A stretch of 64,000 bases of DNA from Symsagittifera roscoffensis (taxonomy: Eukaryota > Xenacoelomorpha > Acoela > Convolutidae): assembly GCF_963678635.1 (NCBI RefSeq), contig NC_087066.1:36769152-36833151 (forward strand), written 5' to 3'. How positions within the stretch are numbered: the first letter of the stretch is position 1; each line of letters starts with the position of its first letter. The notes beneath the pieces were generated by a model that ran no database searches, was not told the origin of the DNA, and saw only the letters and a program-made list of their open reading frames with translations. Positions 41,792 to 53,071 of this stretch are shown one piece after another. Made by a program: the position numbers and the translations under genes.

Positions 41792-42190
41792 TGCAGTGCT
41801 ACGGGACTCAATCCATGCTGAGAACAGGTCTCAACAGACCATTGATGCGAGAAATATTCGACAAGCTATATGAGTGTGAAGGGAGATTGAGTGAGTTTCT
41901 AATCGACTCGGCCACTAACCAAAGTGAAGCAAATTTTCCTATAAAGGCAATACCGCAAGAAAACAATGACAAAGTACTGTATCTGTCATGAACCCGAAAA
42001 GGAACGGTGCGATCGAAGAGGGTGATATACAAGATCAACGATATGATAAGGAAACTTGGGAGCAAAGTGACTTTGAGGAAGACCGGAAAAGCCAAAGTGG
42101 ATTCAGAAATTTCGATAAAAGCCGTTAACTCAGCGTGTCGAAGAAGCCATGTACATGGGACGAGGTTATGATCGATAATCGGAAAGAAAG
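41752..42190 (+). pseudogene. Second ORF, unidentified segment 3, unit 2
   Basis: Frame 41752-41991 continues the protein: RTGLNRPLMREIFDKLYECE, ANFPIKAIPQENNDKVLYLS, then a stop. After it KINDMIRKLGSKVTLRKTGK leads to a Lys/Arg-rich part with further stops near 42169. No domain recognised. Confidence 0.4.
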
Positions 42191-42928
42191 ATGACCGACG
42201 TGACGATGATGCCAAACATTCTGATGGCAGGATTGAGATCAGCCAGTTACAAAACCAAGAGGAGTGACCGCACTCTGACTGGAGCCACGCTAGAGATGGA
42301 GATACTGAGTCAATGTGCAGAACGTGCTCTAAAAGATTTCAAACCATTCAGCATGAACCATGGAAAGGGAAGCGTCGCAGGACAGCTAATCCTAGTGGAG
42401 TACAACCGATTGACAATGTCAGAAACCGTCTCGATTGATGAGCCCGCTGGTGGTTACTTGGAGATGGTAGAGTACAGAAATTTGGCTAGAGGACACTTAA
42501 TCGTTTTGGAAGGTTACCTGAAGACGATGATACAAGGCACGACCATGAAGCAAAAGGCATACGGAACGCTTATTTCATCTGAAATGCACGCGTAAATGAT
42601 ACAGCAGTTAGTGAGCCTACCATGGAGAGTGGTGGTGTTACGGCACCTTGAGGAAGGATTAAGAACCAATCCGAAAGTACATGCTCTGGTAGCGATACCC
42701 TACAAGAGAACAGAATTGCAGATAAGGTTCGCCTGGTGCATGATTGGATTGACGCGCGCGGAATATGACCCGGAAGAAAGAAAAAGATCGAAAGAAGAGA
42801 AGGTGTTCTTGATGACGGATATGAGGGATTTAATGACTCGAGAAGGAGCGGTGGTGGCATGTGCGATGCGGAGAGGCGCTTTCTGCTTCATTCGATTATG
42901 CTGGAGCAAATATCAATACCAGCATTGA
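42191..42928 (+). pseudogene. Second ORF, unidentified segment 4, unit 2
   Basis: Two adjoining frames in the same phase separated by one TAA at 42593-42595. First: NILMAGLRSASYKTKRSDRT, ATLEMEILSQCAERALKDFK, RNLARGHLIVLEGYLKTMIQ. Second: QQLVSLPWRVVVLRHLEEGL, ALVAIPYKRTELQIRFAWCM, DPEERKRSKEEKVFLMTDMR. Predicted mostly helical; no domain recognised. Confidence 0.4.
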
Positions 42929-43823
42929 ACACTTGCGTCAAGATGTTGAAAGAGGGTAAGGAAAAAGCAAAAGCCTCGCTCTTACTAGACCTCTTAGACA
43001 TATAACAGAGCAAATCAATGCGGGTGAACATGAAAGAACCCGTGGAACTAGAACCAATGAAGAAGATAGACCAAATAAGGAGTTTCTCAAACAAGCAGCT
43101 GAGGCTCACAAAAGAATCCATAGGAGCGCTGCCGAAGTCCAGTGAATGCTGCGGACCGATCAGAGAAAAACTGCACAGTTACGTATTCGGGACCGTAGGG
43201 ATGGCATACAACCATTTCATTATTGAAGACATACGCGACCGTTTCTTCGTCTACGAGTAAGCATGGTTACTAAGATTCTGGCTGTCTAGAATTGCGACGA
43301 TAAAAAGCGCTGCTAACCAGCAGGCTAAACTGGAACTTGTGCTGGGCGAGAAGGTGACTGCACCTCCAGTGCAAAAATCTGACTACTGAGAACGAGTCTA
43401 ATGGTGGTATGGGAACCAATGAAGCCATCATGGTGTACGAGTCCTAACGCCGATTCGATATTGCGGGCGACAAAATTTGTGCAGAGGGAATTGAATGCAG
43501 TCTGTAATTTACTTGACCTGAACATCATTTACAATTTGCTGACGACAGCCTCTAAGAGCAACGGAGAAAAGGAAGTGGAGTTGCCTGGCTGGAGACGAGA
43601 GGACGGGGTCAAACCTGGTACTGGTAGCTGTCTGGCGAGAGTCTATGGACTTGAGGGTCACATCTGTGGAGGTCTGGATTGTGTGAAGACCCAGACGAAG
43701 CAACTCAAGCAACTAACGACAATGTTTGGAAACATCGTAATAAAAGCAAAAACGGAAACGGAATTGATTGCAGATTGCCATGGAAGAACTGAGGTAAGTC
43801 TAGCGACTGCACTAGGTTTATAG
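42929..43823 (+). pseudogene. Second ORF, unidentified segment 5, unit 2
   Basis: Broken start, then frame 43018-43260 (EPVELEPMKKIDQIRSFSNK, FGTVGMAYNHFIIEDIRDRF), a short gap with stops, and frame 43401-43823 (SPNADSILRATKFVQRELNA, LLDLNIIYNLLTTASKSNGE, WRREDGVKPGTGSCLARVYG, FGNIVIKAKTETELIADCHG). It ends in TAG directly before the next segment, which follows in phase. No domain recognised. Confidence 0.4.
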
Positions 43824-43826
43824 AGC

Positions 43827-44348
43827 TTGTTTGGTTCTTTAGAGTCACCATTGAATCTAGAACAAAAGCATGAGATGGTCACGGCCATCAGTGTAGTAGT
43901 GTTTCCGGGAGTTTTGCAAACTGAGCAAAAGTTTATGGGAAAGTGGAGAGAAGCGATCGAGGCGGAAATGAACATCCGGCACAGTGAAACTTATCGCCGG
44001 CCGTCGGGAGCGCGATATTTAGTGGGATCGACATTAGCTTCCATGTGCAAAAGCAGATACCCAGTGCATTTCGTAGCGGTGGATGTCAGGAGTACGAGGA
44101 CGATCGTGGATCAAGCCTTCTCGGTGCCGAAATGCGTAAGACTAGCAAGGATATCAGAGAAGTCTCACGTGTTGCTATGCAAGATGTTCTCAGCAGTTCC
44201 AGAAAGAACCAAAGTAAAATTAGAACCGATACTGGGAACGAAGTTCAAGGGATACGTCAGTGGGAATTTCAGTGATTTCAAAAAACAGAAACAGAAAGGA
44301 TCAACGGCAACGGATTACAATGCAGTAGACGAGAAATCCACCGAGTGA
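43827..44348 (+). pseudogene. Second ORF, unidentified segment 6, unit 2
   Basis: A 173-codon frame in phase with the previous one across one TAG. EMVTAISVVVFPGVLQTEQK, SGARYLVGSTLASMCKSRYP, VHFVAVDVRSTRTIVDQAFS, VRLARISEKSHVLLCKMFSA, EPILGTKFKGYVSGNFSDFK. The alternating strands and helices look like a compact alpha/beta domain, but I cannot name it. Confidence 0.4.
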
Positions 44349-45015
44349 TGATGGAAGTGGAACCAATACTGGAAGCTTCGGGAAATTGTAATTGGAGAAG
44401 CATCATGCTGACACATGTCGAGTTCCCTTGCCATTGTTTGCTACAAACATGGTGGTATCTCGGGCGCAGTAATCTGGTGTTGATCTGGGACTGTGGAGAG
44501 CTGCTCTCAATAGGTTTACCAGATTCATCACAGCCCATAATGATAGTGATAGTGGGAGTTATGTTGGGGATACGATGGCTGGAAGCTCATGGTGAGGGAG
44601 AACAATCGACATGTAATGCCTACGAAAAAACAATTGCAAGAGTTGGATTGTCTGAAAGATTTAGATCTTTTCGAGACAACATGCAAAATCTTAAACCTTC
44701 CGATGAAAATGAAGAGGATATGGGCCAGACGATGACTGATGCCATGGGTTAGAGCCAACGTGACTGCATAATTGTACGAATATGCCAAAAAGCATATGTC
44801 GAAGCACAGCAGAGTGTATAGTGCGTATCAGCTGGACATTGGAGCGGGAGTTTTCGTGCTCATCGCAAAGCAGCTTTTATAACTCATCGCAAAGCAGTTA
44901 CTACCGCAGTGAAGAGAACGTTGAGAAGAGTGAATGTGACGGAAGAGGAAGGGAAGAAATGTTGAAGGAAGACTTGGAGAGAAACGTGTCGTTGTGCCTC
45001 CACAACAGTTTCTGA
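44345..45015 (+). pseudogene. Second ORF, C-terminal segment, unit 2
   Basis: Frame 44345-44752 (EPILEASGNCNWRSIMLTHV, CHCLLQTWWYLGRSNLVLIW, SQPIMIVIVGVMLGIRWLEA). The last of these is the only hydrophobic run long enough to consider as a membrane segment, but it has an Arg/Trp/Glu edge and no partner signals. After a shift, frame 44782-45015 ends the protein (SSQSSYYRSEENVEKSECDG, DLERNVSLCLHNSF) with TGA at 45013-45015. After this point no conserved coding is seen. Confidence 0.4.
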
Positions 45016-46010
45016 AGAAACAGAGAAACTAACGTTGATCCTCTACCTTGTTGCAAACAAAGAGTAGAAGAGCAGAAGTGTTAGAGGACTGCCTCCAACA
45101 GCGGCAGAATAGCCTTTGATGTGTTGCAAGACCCAGAAACTGAAAGCGCACAGTCAATGTCGTAGGACGAGGAGATAGAAAAATGACAAACAGCCGGAAA
45201 ACAAGATGCAAAAAGAAGAAAGATTAGAAGAGTTTAGAAGTTTTAGAACTTCTAAACGACGATTACAAAGAAAGGAACAAAGAAGTGAGCAGATGATTAT
45301 AGAAGAAGAAGAAGTTAAAAACTCAGAACTAAGTTTGCAATGGAAACTGAGAAGAAAACTTTTAGTTGAACTTTAAAAATTCAAGAAATTGTTGCATTTA
45401 TAAGTTTGCATTGTGATTCTAGTTAGTGGCATTAGAGACACTTACTATTTATTTAGAAAGGCTTCAGTGGAGAGTATATTAAATATTCTAGCCTGCATCA
45501 CTGTTTTTAATCAACTAAGATGACTGATCACTCTGTGATGATATGAAAGGCTTGGGTAATCTCTTGAATCTCTTGGGTAATCTCTTGAGATTATTTCATT
45601 GTTCCTTCTATCCACCGAGCTTCTTAATTTTAATATTCAGGACCACTAACAACTAAATTTCCGACGGAAAGAAGCATAGTAGGATAATTGTAGCTTGTTG
45701 GTTGGCAGGATTGTCCTGCGTCCCAACACTTTTTAAAATCTAGGAGAAAAAGTTTTAAATCAGGACAATGACATTAGGAGTCAGAAAAAATGTTTTTATC
45801 TTAAGTCATATCCTCGAAAGTGCAGATTAGTGAGAAAAGTTTGGAAGGCTATAGTGGTTTGCTATGATGCCATTTATATTCTGCAGTGAGTTGATGTGAC
45901 GTGGATTAAAGTGATTGATGCATTATGTAAATTCTGTTCGATGGCACTGTGCCATTTTGATAAAGACTACGAGACTCAACGGGAACATTGACCGGGCTGT
46001 CCGGGGAGTA
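45016..46010. other. 3' noncoding region of unit 2
   Basis: 995 bp between the second ORF and LTR3. Purine-rich at first (AAGAAAGATTAGAAGAG near 45216, AGAAGAAGAAGAAG near 45301), then AT-rich. CCGGGGAGTA directly before the LTR start (46011) is the only polypurine-like candidate for plus-strand priming and is weak. A short direct repeat GGTAATCTCTTGA occurs twice near 45554-45590. No ORF with a domain. Confidence 0.55.
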
Positions 46011-46299
46011 TGTGACATTCGAGCAGATTGGACGAAAATGCACAGTCTGAAAAGTAGGAATTCGAATTTTTATTGGGATATCTGACTGGGAAGATTGACA
46101 GTTTTAACAAATTAGTGCTGTTAATCGCTCATTTTAACGGATTGGGAATAGTGAATTCGGACTGATATGCTAATTTTTAATTTTTCGATTAAGACGTGAA
46201 AGACACGTAAACATTTTTATCTTTCAAGAACACTGAAGCTGCGAAGTAACACAACAACAGTATTCATAGAGAAAAACAGTGAACAGTAATTATGCGATA

Positions 46300-48060
46300 A
46301 TGATCGAGATTGAAGCAGAAGACGATTATCAGAAACCATTCCGAGTTGTAACAAATGTGCCGCTACACTCGTTACAACACGATTCCCGAGAACCAGGAAG
46401 GGTATTGGGACGACATGTCCAGCATTCCAGGAAGAAATAGGAGCGTTATTTCCCAAGATTCCAGAATCCGGAGGGGTCTCGGGAGTAAACTGTAACTCGA
46501 TAGTTTATAACTTTTTAGCTTCCTGAATGTCCTGAATTGAATTATTAACATCTAAGTTCATTTTCAGACTTAGACTTTGAGAGGCTAGAGGTTGAGGTAA
46601 AGGGTTGATCCATCTTCGATGGAGATGATGATTTTTATCTACTGAACAAAAACAATCGTAATATAGTAAATATGTAGCAGCGCTGTTTTTAGGAGTGACC
46701 TGGGGATACTGAGACCCAGCCATGAGCTCACTATTTAAAATGTAATTAAGTTAATTACAACGTTCTGATCGCAGCCGGAAACAGTAACGTTTTTGTCGAC
46801 CCGATGTTAGGAAAACCACCAAAAGAACTGGCTTTGGCAGAGACGCTGAAAAGCATGTAGAGCTTCGTTTAGATGCTAGCCAGTCGTTTTAGAACCTAGC
46901 TTTATTTTCCGTCGGTATGAACTTCCGGCAAAGGTTACACTAAGCCGTATGTTAAAACTGATAGATCAGGCGACTGATATAGCAAGGAAAGGTCATCTGC
47001 ACTATATCCCAATCACTTCGGTTTGAGAAGCAGGAACAGGTTCAAGGAAGCTCTACTGGTGGTCATGGTTACACGTGGCAGAAAAGTTAACCTGCTGCCA
47101 CTATTAATTCCCAGAATATTCATTTTTTCAACAAACGGTATGTTTTTGATATCTGTGCAGACCAAGGGTACCACATTCTTGAAACCGAACCTCATTTATT
47201 TTAATTTAAGGGTGTTGACAAAACAAATGTGATGTAAACACGACTAGAAGATTCCTTCAACAGTGATTAGACTATGGTCGTCGATGACTCTAACGCCAAT
47301 TACATGGTTGTTGTTGTCTTCAAATTTAACCAGCGAAAATAGACAGACTGATTTTCGCTAGAAAACAGCATCATTGACTTTTAATAGTGAAGAAAATACG
47401 TGAGAATTAAATTGAGATTACGATCGAGACTGTCCGAATTGCAAGAATTATAACTGTACAATCATATCGAACAATCCCCGAAAATTTGGAAGGGTATCAG
47501 GAGGTGTTTATTACCCTTCCAGAAGGACGAAAAGAACGCTCTTCGTCCGGATTCCAGAATCCGGAAGGGTCTCGGTAAGAAACAGAAACTGCATTTCAAC
47601 ACCTTTCAGCTTTCGGGTAGGTCCTGAATTGAATCAAATAATATCCAAATTCGTTTTCAGATAATGAGAAGCTAGGAGTTGAGGAAAATGGTTGCTCCAT
47701 CACCGATGGGTATGATGATATTTCATCTACTGATCGCAAACAATATAATAAAAAAAATAGCCGTTTTTAGGAGTGATCTCGTGTTCTGGGGATACTCAGA
47801 CCCAGCCATGAGTTCACTATTTGGCATGTAGCTAAATTAATCTGCGCGTTCTGGCCAATAGCCCAAAACAGTATTGACTTTGTCGACCAGATGTTAAAGG
47901 ACGTTATAGAACGGATGTTATGGACTTGGCTTCGGTAGAGACGGTTAAAGGCATGTAGAGCTGTGTTTAGACGCTAGTTAGTCGTTTTATAACCTAGCAT
48001 TACTTTCCGTCGATGTGTACATGCGGACGAATGTTACATCTATGTTTTTGGCGCTCCCGG
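46300..48060. repeat. Diverged ~1.1-kb tandem duplication inside LTR3
   Basis: Copy one about 46300-47000, copy two about 47400-48060, offset about 1.1 kb. Matching landmarks: GATTCCAGAATCCGG (46460, 47556); GGAGTGA…GGGGATACT then GACCCAGCCATGAG (46690, 47770); GTCGACC(C/A)GATGTTA (46796, 47882); TTTTCCGTCG/TTTCCGTCG (46905, 48002). Copies are well diverged, so the event is old. LTR1 carries one version of the outer parts only. Confidence 0.75.
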
Positions 48061-49954
48061 GTGTTATTCTTTTTAACATCATGATCGGCAGAACCAATAA
48101 CATATCCATACCGAGCTGATGCTCTGATTAAGGCCCTTAGCACAGGGCTGAAAAGGTGGTTCGGAACGCGGAAGCCTTCCGGATTCCTGATTTTGTTTTT
48201 TAATTTTGTTGAAACCGAAAATTCACGTGTCGTGAAGCGTGGTGGATCGGCCGTCCTGTCGTTCCGTAAGCAATATATCACCAAAAACACTTAAAGATTT
48301 TTATTAAACCAAACAAAAACTAGTATAGTACCCACGAGAAACCAAAAACATTATAAAAATAACCAAAAAACCAAAAACAGTGAAAAAATAAAATCAGTAG
48401 AAATCATTGACGAGATGTGATCCGACCCTCCCGTCTGTTGTTGTTCGATATTTAGCTGCTATAGGCATTTACATCAAACAGGATCATTTCAATCAAAGTT
48501 GTGACCCGTTTCTGGTGCTTGTACTGTAGAGTTGTTCGAGTAATTATGCACGTTAATGCTAAATTGCGCTCAATCCGGAAGGGTCTCGGGATTAGAGCGG
48601 AAGACCAATCCGACAAGCAGTACAATGAGCAGCAGATAGGGTCTCAAGGCCAACAACAATCCACGGTTGGGTATCGTTAACAAGTATTGTATTCCTTTTG
48701 GTGCAGAAATTAAGATATCAATCTGTGGGGGACTCGACAGTAAGTGCACTGTAGTTACCCTCCACCGAGTTTCAAATTTCCGATTTAAGCACAATAATTT
48801 GGATATTGAACAAACCGGGAGGGGTATAACATGATTAGTTAAACTATTTATACTGCCTGTATTTTTTTTCCTATATCGTTTTTTAGTGAAAAACATAGCA
48901 CAGACCGGTTTTTGGGGTCAAATTAGTGATATTTTGATCGCCCCAAAAATCTCGATTTTTGAGATATCGATATCTTTGAAACAGAAAAAAGCGCTAAATT
49001 AGTGAGTTACAACGTATCTACACTAGTATAACTAGTGGAACCGGTTAAATTTAGTTCGGTCGTGGTTGGAACTAATTGAGTGCCGAAATCTAATTTTTTT
49101 GTGATTTTTGAAAAAACGAAACGCCACAAAACAAAACAAAAATTTTCGAAATTTTTGCGGTAGGGCAACAAAAATTCTTAATCAGAGAACATTCACTGGT
49201 GAATTGACAGACTTTAAAACGCGTTTGCCAATAACCTTCCGGGCCCCGGTGAAATTGAACTTAACGTGTTTGATTTGGTGGATTCATCATTCCGGAATGG
49301 TCAAAGTTGCATTGTTTTTGACAAACTTTTTCGTCTGGAACATTTTAGATTGAGTTTTTTGGATTGAACCAGAAGAATATAGGCCTTTTGAGCTCGGATT
49401 GTAATGTTAAGGTCCCTACTATAACTTGTAGGCAGAACTTGTTTATAACTTGTAGGTGGAACCTACAAGTTTGAAAATTTTTTGACTTCGCAGCAAAGAC
49501 GTTATGATTAATAACTTTAACACTACTGGACAGATCCAGTTCATGATGATACCATTAGAAAGAAAACATAGTAGGTTTACTCATTAAGCAATTGGTTGTG
49601 AAATAACTCAGCATGAGAAAAAAATTTAAGCTTGTTCTCAGCAAAAAAACTACCGATTTGTGAAGGTAGATCCTTCACGTTTTGAAGCATTTTTTTTGAA
49701 AATTCCCTATACCCCTACCAAACGGTAGAAGGGGTTCAAAATGGCACTCTTACGCTCTCCTCGACAAAAAAGACAAAGGAACCCAGAAAACGATAGTTGA
49801 GTCATAACTAGGCTAGTTATAGGACCCTTCACCGTTAGAAAAATTGTTAAACAAGCCCCTTTTTAGTTAGTTTATTGAGCGTAATAGGCTCTGAGACCGT
49901 ATCCTGAAGAATATTGGGAATTGATTTTAAGACCACCCGAGAAGGCTATTCTTG

Positions 49955-50447
49955 CCAATCCGGAGGGGTCCTATTTTTGCCAATCCGGGAGCCCCCAATT
50001 CGGAGGGGTCCTATTTGTGCCAATTAGGAGGGGTCCTAATTCGGAGATGTCCTATTTTTTGCCGATTCGGAGGGCTCCTATTTTTGTCAATCCGGAAGGG
50101 TCCCAATTCGAGAGCGTCCTAATTTTGTCAATCCGGAGGGGTTCCAGTTCGTAGGGTCCGTTTTTGCCAATCCGGAGGCTCCCGATTCGGAGGGGTCCTA
50201 TATATTGCCAAGTAGGAGGAGTCCCAATTCGGAAGGGTCCTAAGTTTGCCAGATTGTAGGTGTCCTATTTTTGCCAATCTGGAGGGGTCCAATTTTGCCA
50301 ATTAGGAGGGGTTCTATTGTTGCCAATCAGGAAGGGTCCTATTTTGCCAATTAGGAGGGGTCACATTTCGGGGGAACCCTACTTTTGTCAATCCGGAGGG
50401 GTCCCAATTCGGAGAGGTCCTGTTTTTGTCAATCTGCAGGGGTCCTA
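49955..50447. repeat. LTR3 minisatellite
   Basis: About 18 units of the same repeat, but many read AATTCGGAGGGGTCC or AATTAGGAGGGG in place of AATCCGG, so this array is the most diverged. Units end in TATTTTTGCC as in LTR1. Confidence 0.9.
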
Positions 50448-50553
50448 GAAACAAACTTTTATGGACGAACGTAGTTGTAGGGATCCTAAAACTTACGTCG
50501 ATGAAGTTAGATACATAGTAAATAGTGTACGGATGTTAGGAATCAGGCAGGAA

Positions 50554-50571
50554 ACCAGTGGTTGCACTGGT
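50554..50571 (+). promoter_or_regulatory. Conserved hairpin ACCAGTG/CACTGGT, LTR3
   Basis: Same 7-bp stem as 9461-9478 with loop GTTG instead of ACTG. Confidence 0.45.
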
Positions 50572-50791
50572 AACTTGCCTTTTAATAAAAATTTGAAAAG
50601 ACCATAATAAAACAAAATAGGCCTAAGCCCGGAGATTCGCGACTCAAGGACTAACAGAAGACAGAGTTAGATACCAGTTTATTTGGATTAAAATCCAAAT
50701 TATATTTTTTGAAAGTGGTTGCCTTGAGAGTTTTATTAGGTCTAGCTCGGGCAACCCGAAGGCAATCCGAAGGCAGTTAAAACAGAACTTG

Positions 50792-50812
50792 GTGGGTGCA
50801 ATAGTCGCCCAC
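50792..50812 (+). promoter_or_regulatory. Conserved hairpin GTGGGTG/CGCCCAC, LTR3
   Basis: Same stem as in LTR1 and LTR2, loop CAATAGT. Confidence 0.5.
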
Positions 50813-50938
50813 TTGAGATAAATATTGTCTTCAAGTTTTGTCTGTTTAGTGCGGCGGAAATAATTTTTTCTTTACCATACTTCATTTTTGGTTTTAAATC
50901 CTCAATATTTTTTCTTATTTGGGCAGTGAGTACACTTC

Positions 50939-51012
50939 TTTTAAATATATTGATATCATTAGTCCGTGCTAGCTTTATCTTCAATAACCAATAATCAATT
51001 ATTGCGAATAAA
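50939..51012 (+). promoter_or_regulatory. Candidate LTR core: TATA-like box and AATAAA, LTR3
   Basis: TTTTAAATAT at 50939-50948 and AATAAA at 51007-51012, 68 bp apart as in LTR1. Confidence 0.4.
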
Positions 51013-51250
51013 TTGTATAAACGCTGCACTGTGATAACCTATAAGGACTCGTGGTCCCTATTTAAGTGAAACTTTTGGGTTTCATTTTGTTTTGTTTTTT
51101 TATCAGTTGTCAAAATATAAAAACCGTAGGAAGCGAATGGAGTGTGTAAGCAGTAAGAAATAGAAATTGAAATTGAGTCTAGACAAGTCGCGGATTACTA
51201 AGCTAAGTGATAGCTCTAGAAAATTTATACCAAAGAAACAAAGAAAATCA

Positions 51251-53059
51251 ATGAACGACCCTTTTGTGGAAAGGACAGCATGAACTCAGATCGAGAAAAA
51301 GAAGAACGTTTTAGGCCAAATGGTTGAAACAAGGAGTCAAAAGACCTCGTGTAACAGAAGACAATGGGAACAGAAGGAAGATTAGAATCAAGACTATAGA
51401 TGGAAGACAACAGTTAAGAGAGTTTATGAGTATGACAAATTCAGAGTTGCAACCCGAAAAAAGCACGAACACAAGGCCAAATATCCCACCAGCGGAACGG
51501 GAGGCGGATTATGAAAAAACATCGGGACAGAGAGGTAAAACTTGAGTCTTGACAAGCACTAAACTGCCTGGAACCAATTGGGTGACGCCACCACAAGTGA
51601 CGTCATTAGTGGACAACGGGGCATCAATCGAAGAGGCCTTGACCAGGATAGTGGATAGTCGTGGGTGAGCAGACTGAACAGATAACCATAAGAGTAAATG
51701 AACTAGAAAGGGCAGTCCACGTCGAGAGAGAAAACCTGCGGAAGGAGATCAACAGCAACAGACAAGAAGTCAGCAGAAGCGAAAAACGCTCAAAAGAGAG
51801 AACGGACAAACACTTGGCCAAGAACTTGTCGCGAATGACGAAGGAAGCTGAGCAAAGAGAGAAACGATCGAGAGATGATATGGAGAGAGACTACGAAGTC
51901 AGCAAGAGCAGACTCTTTAAACTCTCGACACGAGAATAGACGCGATGATGGAGAAACGCACTCAGGCTATTATGCACAGGTTGGATGGGCTCTTAGAAGA
52001 CAGGAGTGGATCGAGGAGCAAACTCTTAGAGGAGCAAACTCGGTAGAGCCCATTATCGAGCCGAGAGTGAACTTCAACAAACATCCTGATAGAGAAAGGA
52101 CATATGGATCCACAAGAGGAAGAAGCAATTCATCCAGCTATGCCACCGGGAATAACAGGCCGAGGGACCCAATGAATATCAGAGGAGATTCTACTAGTAG
52201 CGGGCCGACCTCAAACGAGTGACCAAAGCGAGATGCAAATGCGACTGGGAGGAGTGAATTCACAAGCTGGAGTCAGGCAAATCAAGGAAGAAGTCAACCC
52301 AGCTATTCGAACAGGAGGGAAATTATGGCGCCTCAATCAGTGGGCAAAAACGATCGAGTGGGACATTCACGTGATGCAACGGCAATAGCTACAGCATTTG
52401 AACCTCTGAACAGGTCCTTGAAAAATTTCCTGACGAGGTTATCTAGGACCAGTGAAAGCAACGAGAAGTCCAGAAGGGTATCCATGAAAACAAGATGCTA
52501 CAAAGACGAATCTGACGGCTGTATAGATACCTGGATAGAGGTACTGAAGCTGCATTTTGAGGAGAAAGACTTGACAGAAAGACAAAAATGAAGTGCGCTC
52601 ACCAGCAACCTGGAAGGGACAGCCCTAAATTGCGTGATGGCCAAAAAGCAAAACCAGCGGGAGACAGCTGAAAAAATCTAGGAAATCCTGTTGAATCGTT
52701 TTGGCTCAGGGGTACAAGGACACCAGGCAATGATGCGCTTCGAGAAACAGAGGCAACTTGAAGACGAAACGATAGACAAGTTCTTAGACAATTTAGAAAT
52801 GCTTAGAAGGCGTAGTCAACCAGATGAGTGAAACAGCAGGATGAGCCTAGCAGTAGGCTCAAAATTCATAGATGGTGTGAAGAACGATGAGCTTCGGACA
52901 ATTTTGGTAACGCATTACACGCCACTTTCAACCAACGCGTTTACACCGTATGAATTGAGACTCAAAGCCAAGGAGTATATGCTACTAACACCTCCTATCC
53001 TAAAAAATTACGGTAATTATAACAATGGACCTGCTAGCCAAGTTAAAAAACTGTACTAA
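51251..53059 (+). pseudogene. gag: Gag, unit 3
   Basis: Start MNDPFVERTA at 51251, then a stop at 51281, as in unit 1. MVETRSQKT at about 51321 in another frame. Most of the acidic N-terminal part is deleted: the sequence goes from SQKTS-like codons to EFMSMTNSELQPEKSTNTRP (51324-51545). The coiled coil is at 51661-51880 (RVNELERAVHVERENLRKEI, MTKEAEQREKRSRDDME). The capsid-like domain is at 52325-53059 with stops at 52589, 52679 and about 52829 (CIDTWIEVLKLHFEEKDLTE; SLAVGSKFIDGVKNDELR). Confidence 0.7.
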
Positions 53060-53071
53060 CCTAGGGACGAC

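Larger units (their letters stand above)
24667..46010 (+). mobile_element. Giant Ty3/Gypsy-like retroelement, unit 2
   Basis: The only unit seen from LTR to the 3' end: LTR2 (5'-truncated at the Copia boundary), gag, knuckles, protease, RT, RNase H, connector, integrase, Pol tail with macrodomain-like end (stop at 36211-36213), 360 bp of noncoding DNA, then an 8.4-kb second coding region (36574-45015) and about 1 kb of 3' noncoding DNA before LTR3. Length from LTR2 to the LTR3 start is about 21.3 kb, internal part about 18.8 kb. Small deletions have removed catalytic motifs from protease and RNase H, so it is non-autonomous at best. Confidence 0.8.
46011..51051 (+). repeat. LTR3, between units 2 and 3
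   Basis: Starts TGTGACATTCG like LTR1. It serves as the 3' LTR position of unit 2 and the 5' LTR position of unit 3. It is longer (about 5 kb) than LTR1 (2.75 kb) because it holds a ~1.1-kb internal duplication (46300-48060) and a segment missing from LTR1 (48427-48955). Conserved landmarks: GGAACGCGGAAGCCTTCCGG (48163), AAAAAAGCGCTAAATTAGTG (48985), CCCCTACCAAACGGTAG (49711), minisatellite, two hairpins, TATA-like box and AATAAA. No ORF with a domain. Confidence 0.65.

Noticed and set aside
44530-44590. Hydrophobic segment (PIMIVIVGVMLGIRWLE) as an envelope transmembrane anchor
   Set aside because: Isolated, no signal peptide, fusion peptide, cleavage site or cysteine pattern in the second ORF; more likely a buried strand/helix.
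45029-45211. Short antisense ORF near the 3' end of unit 2
   Set aside because: No motif and no counterpart in the other units.
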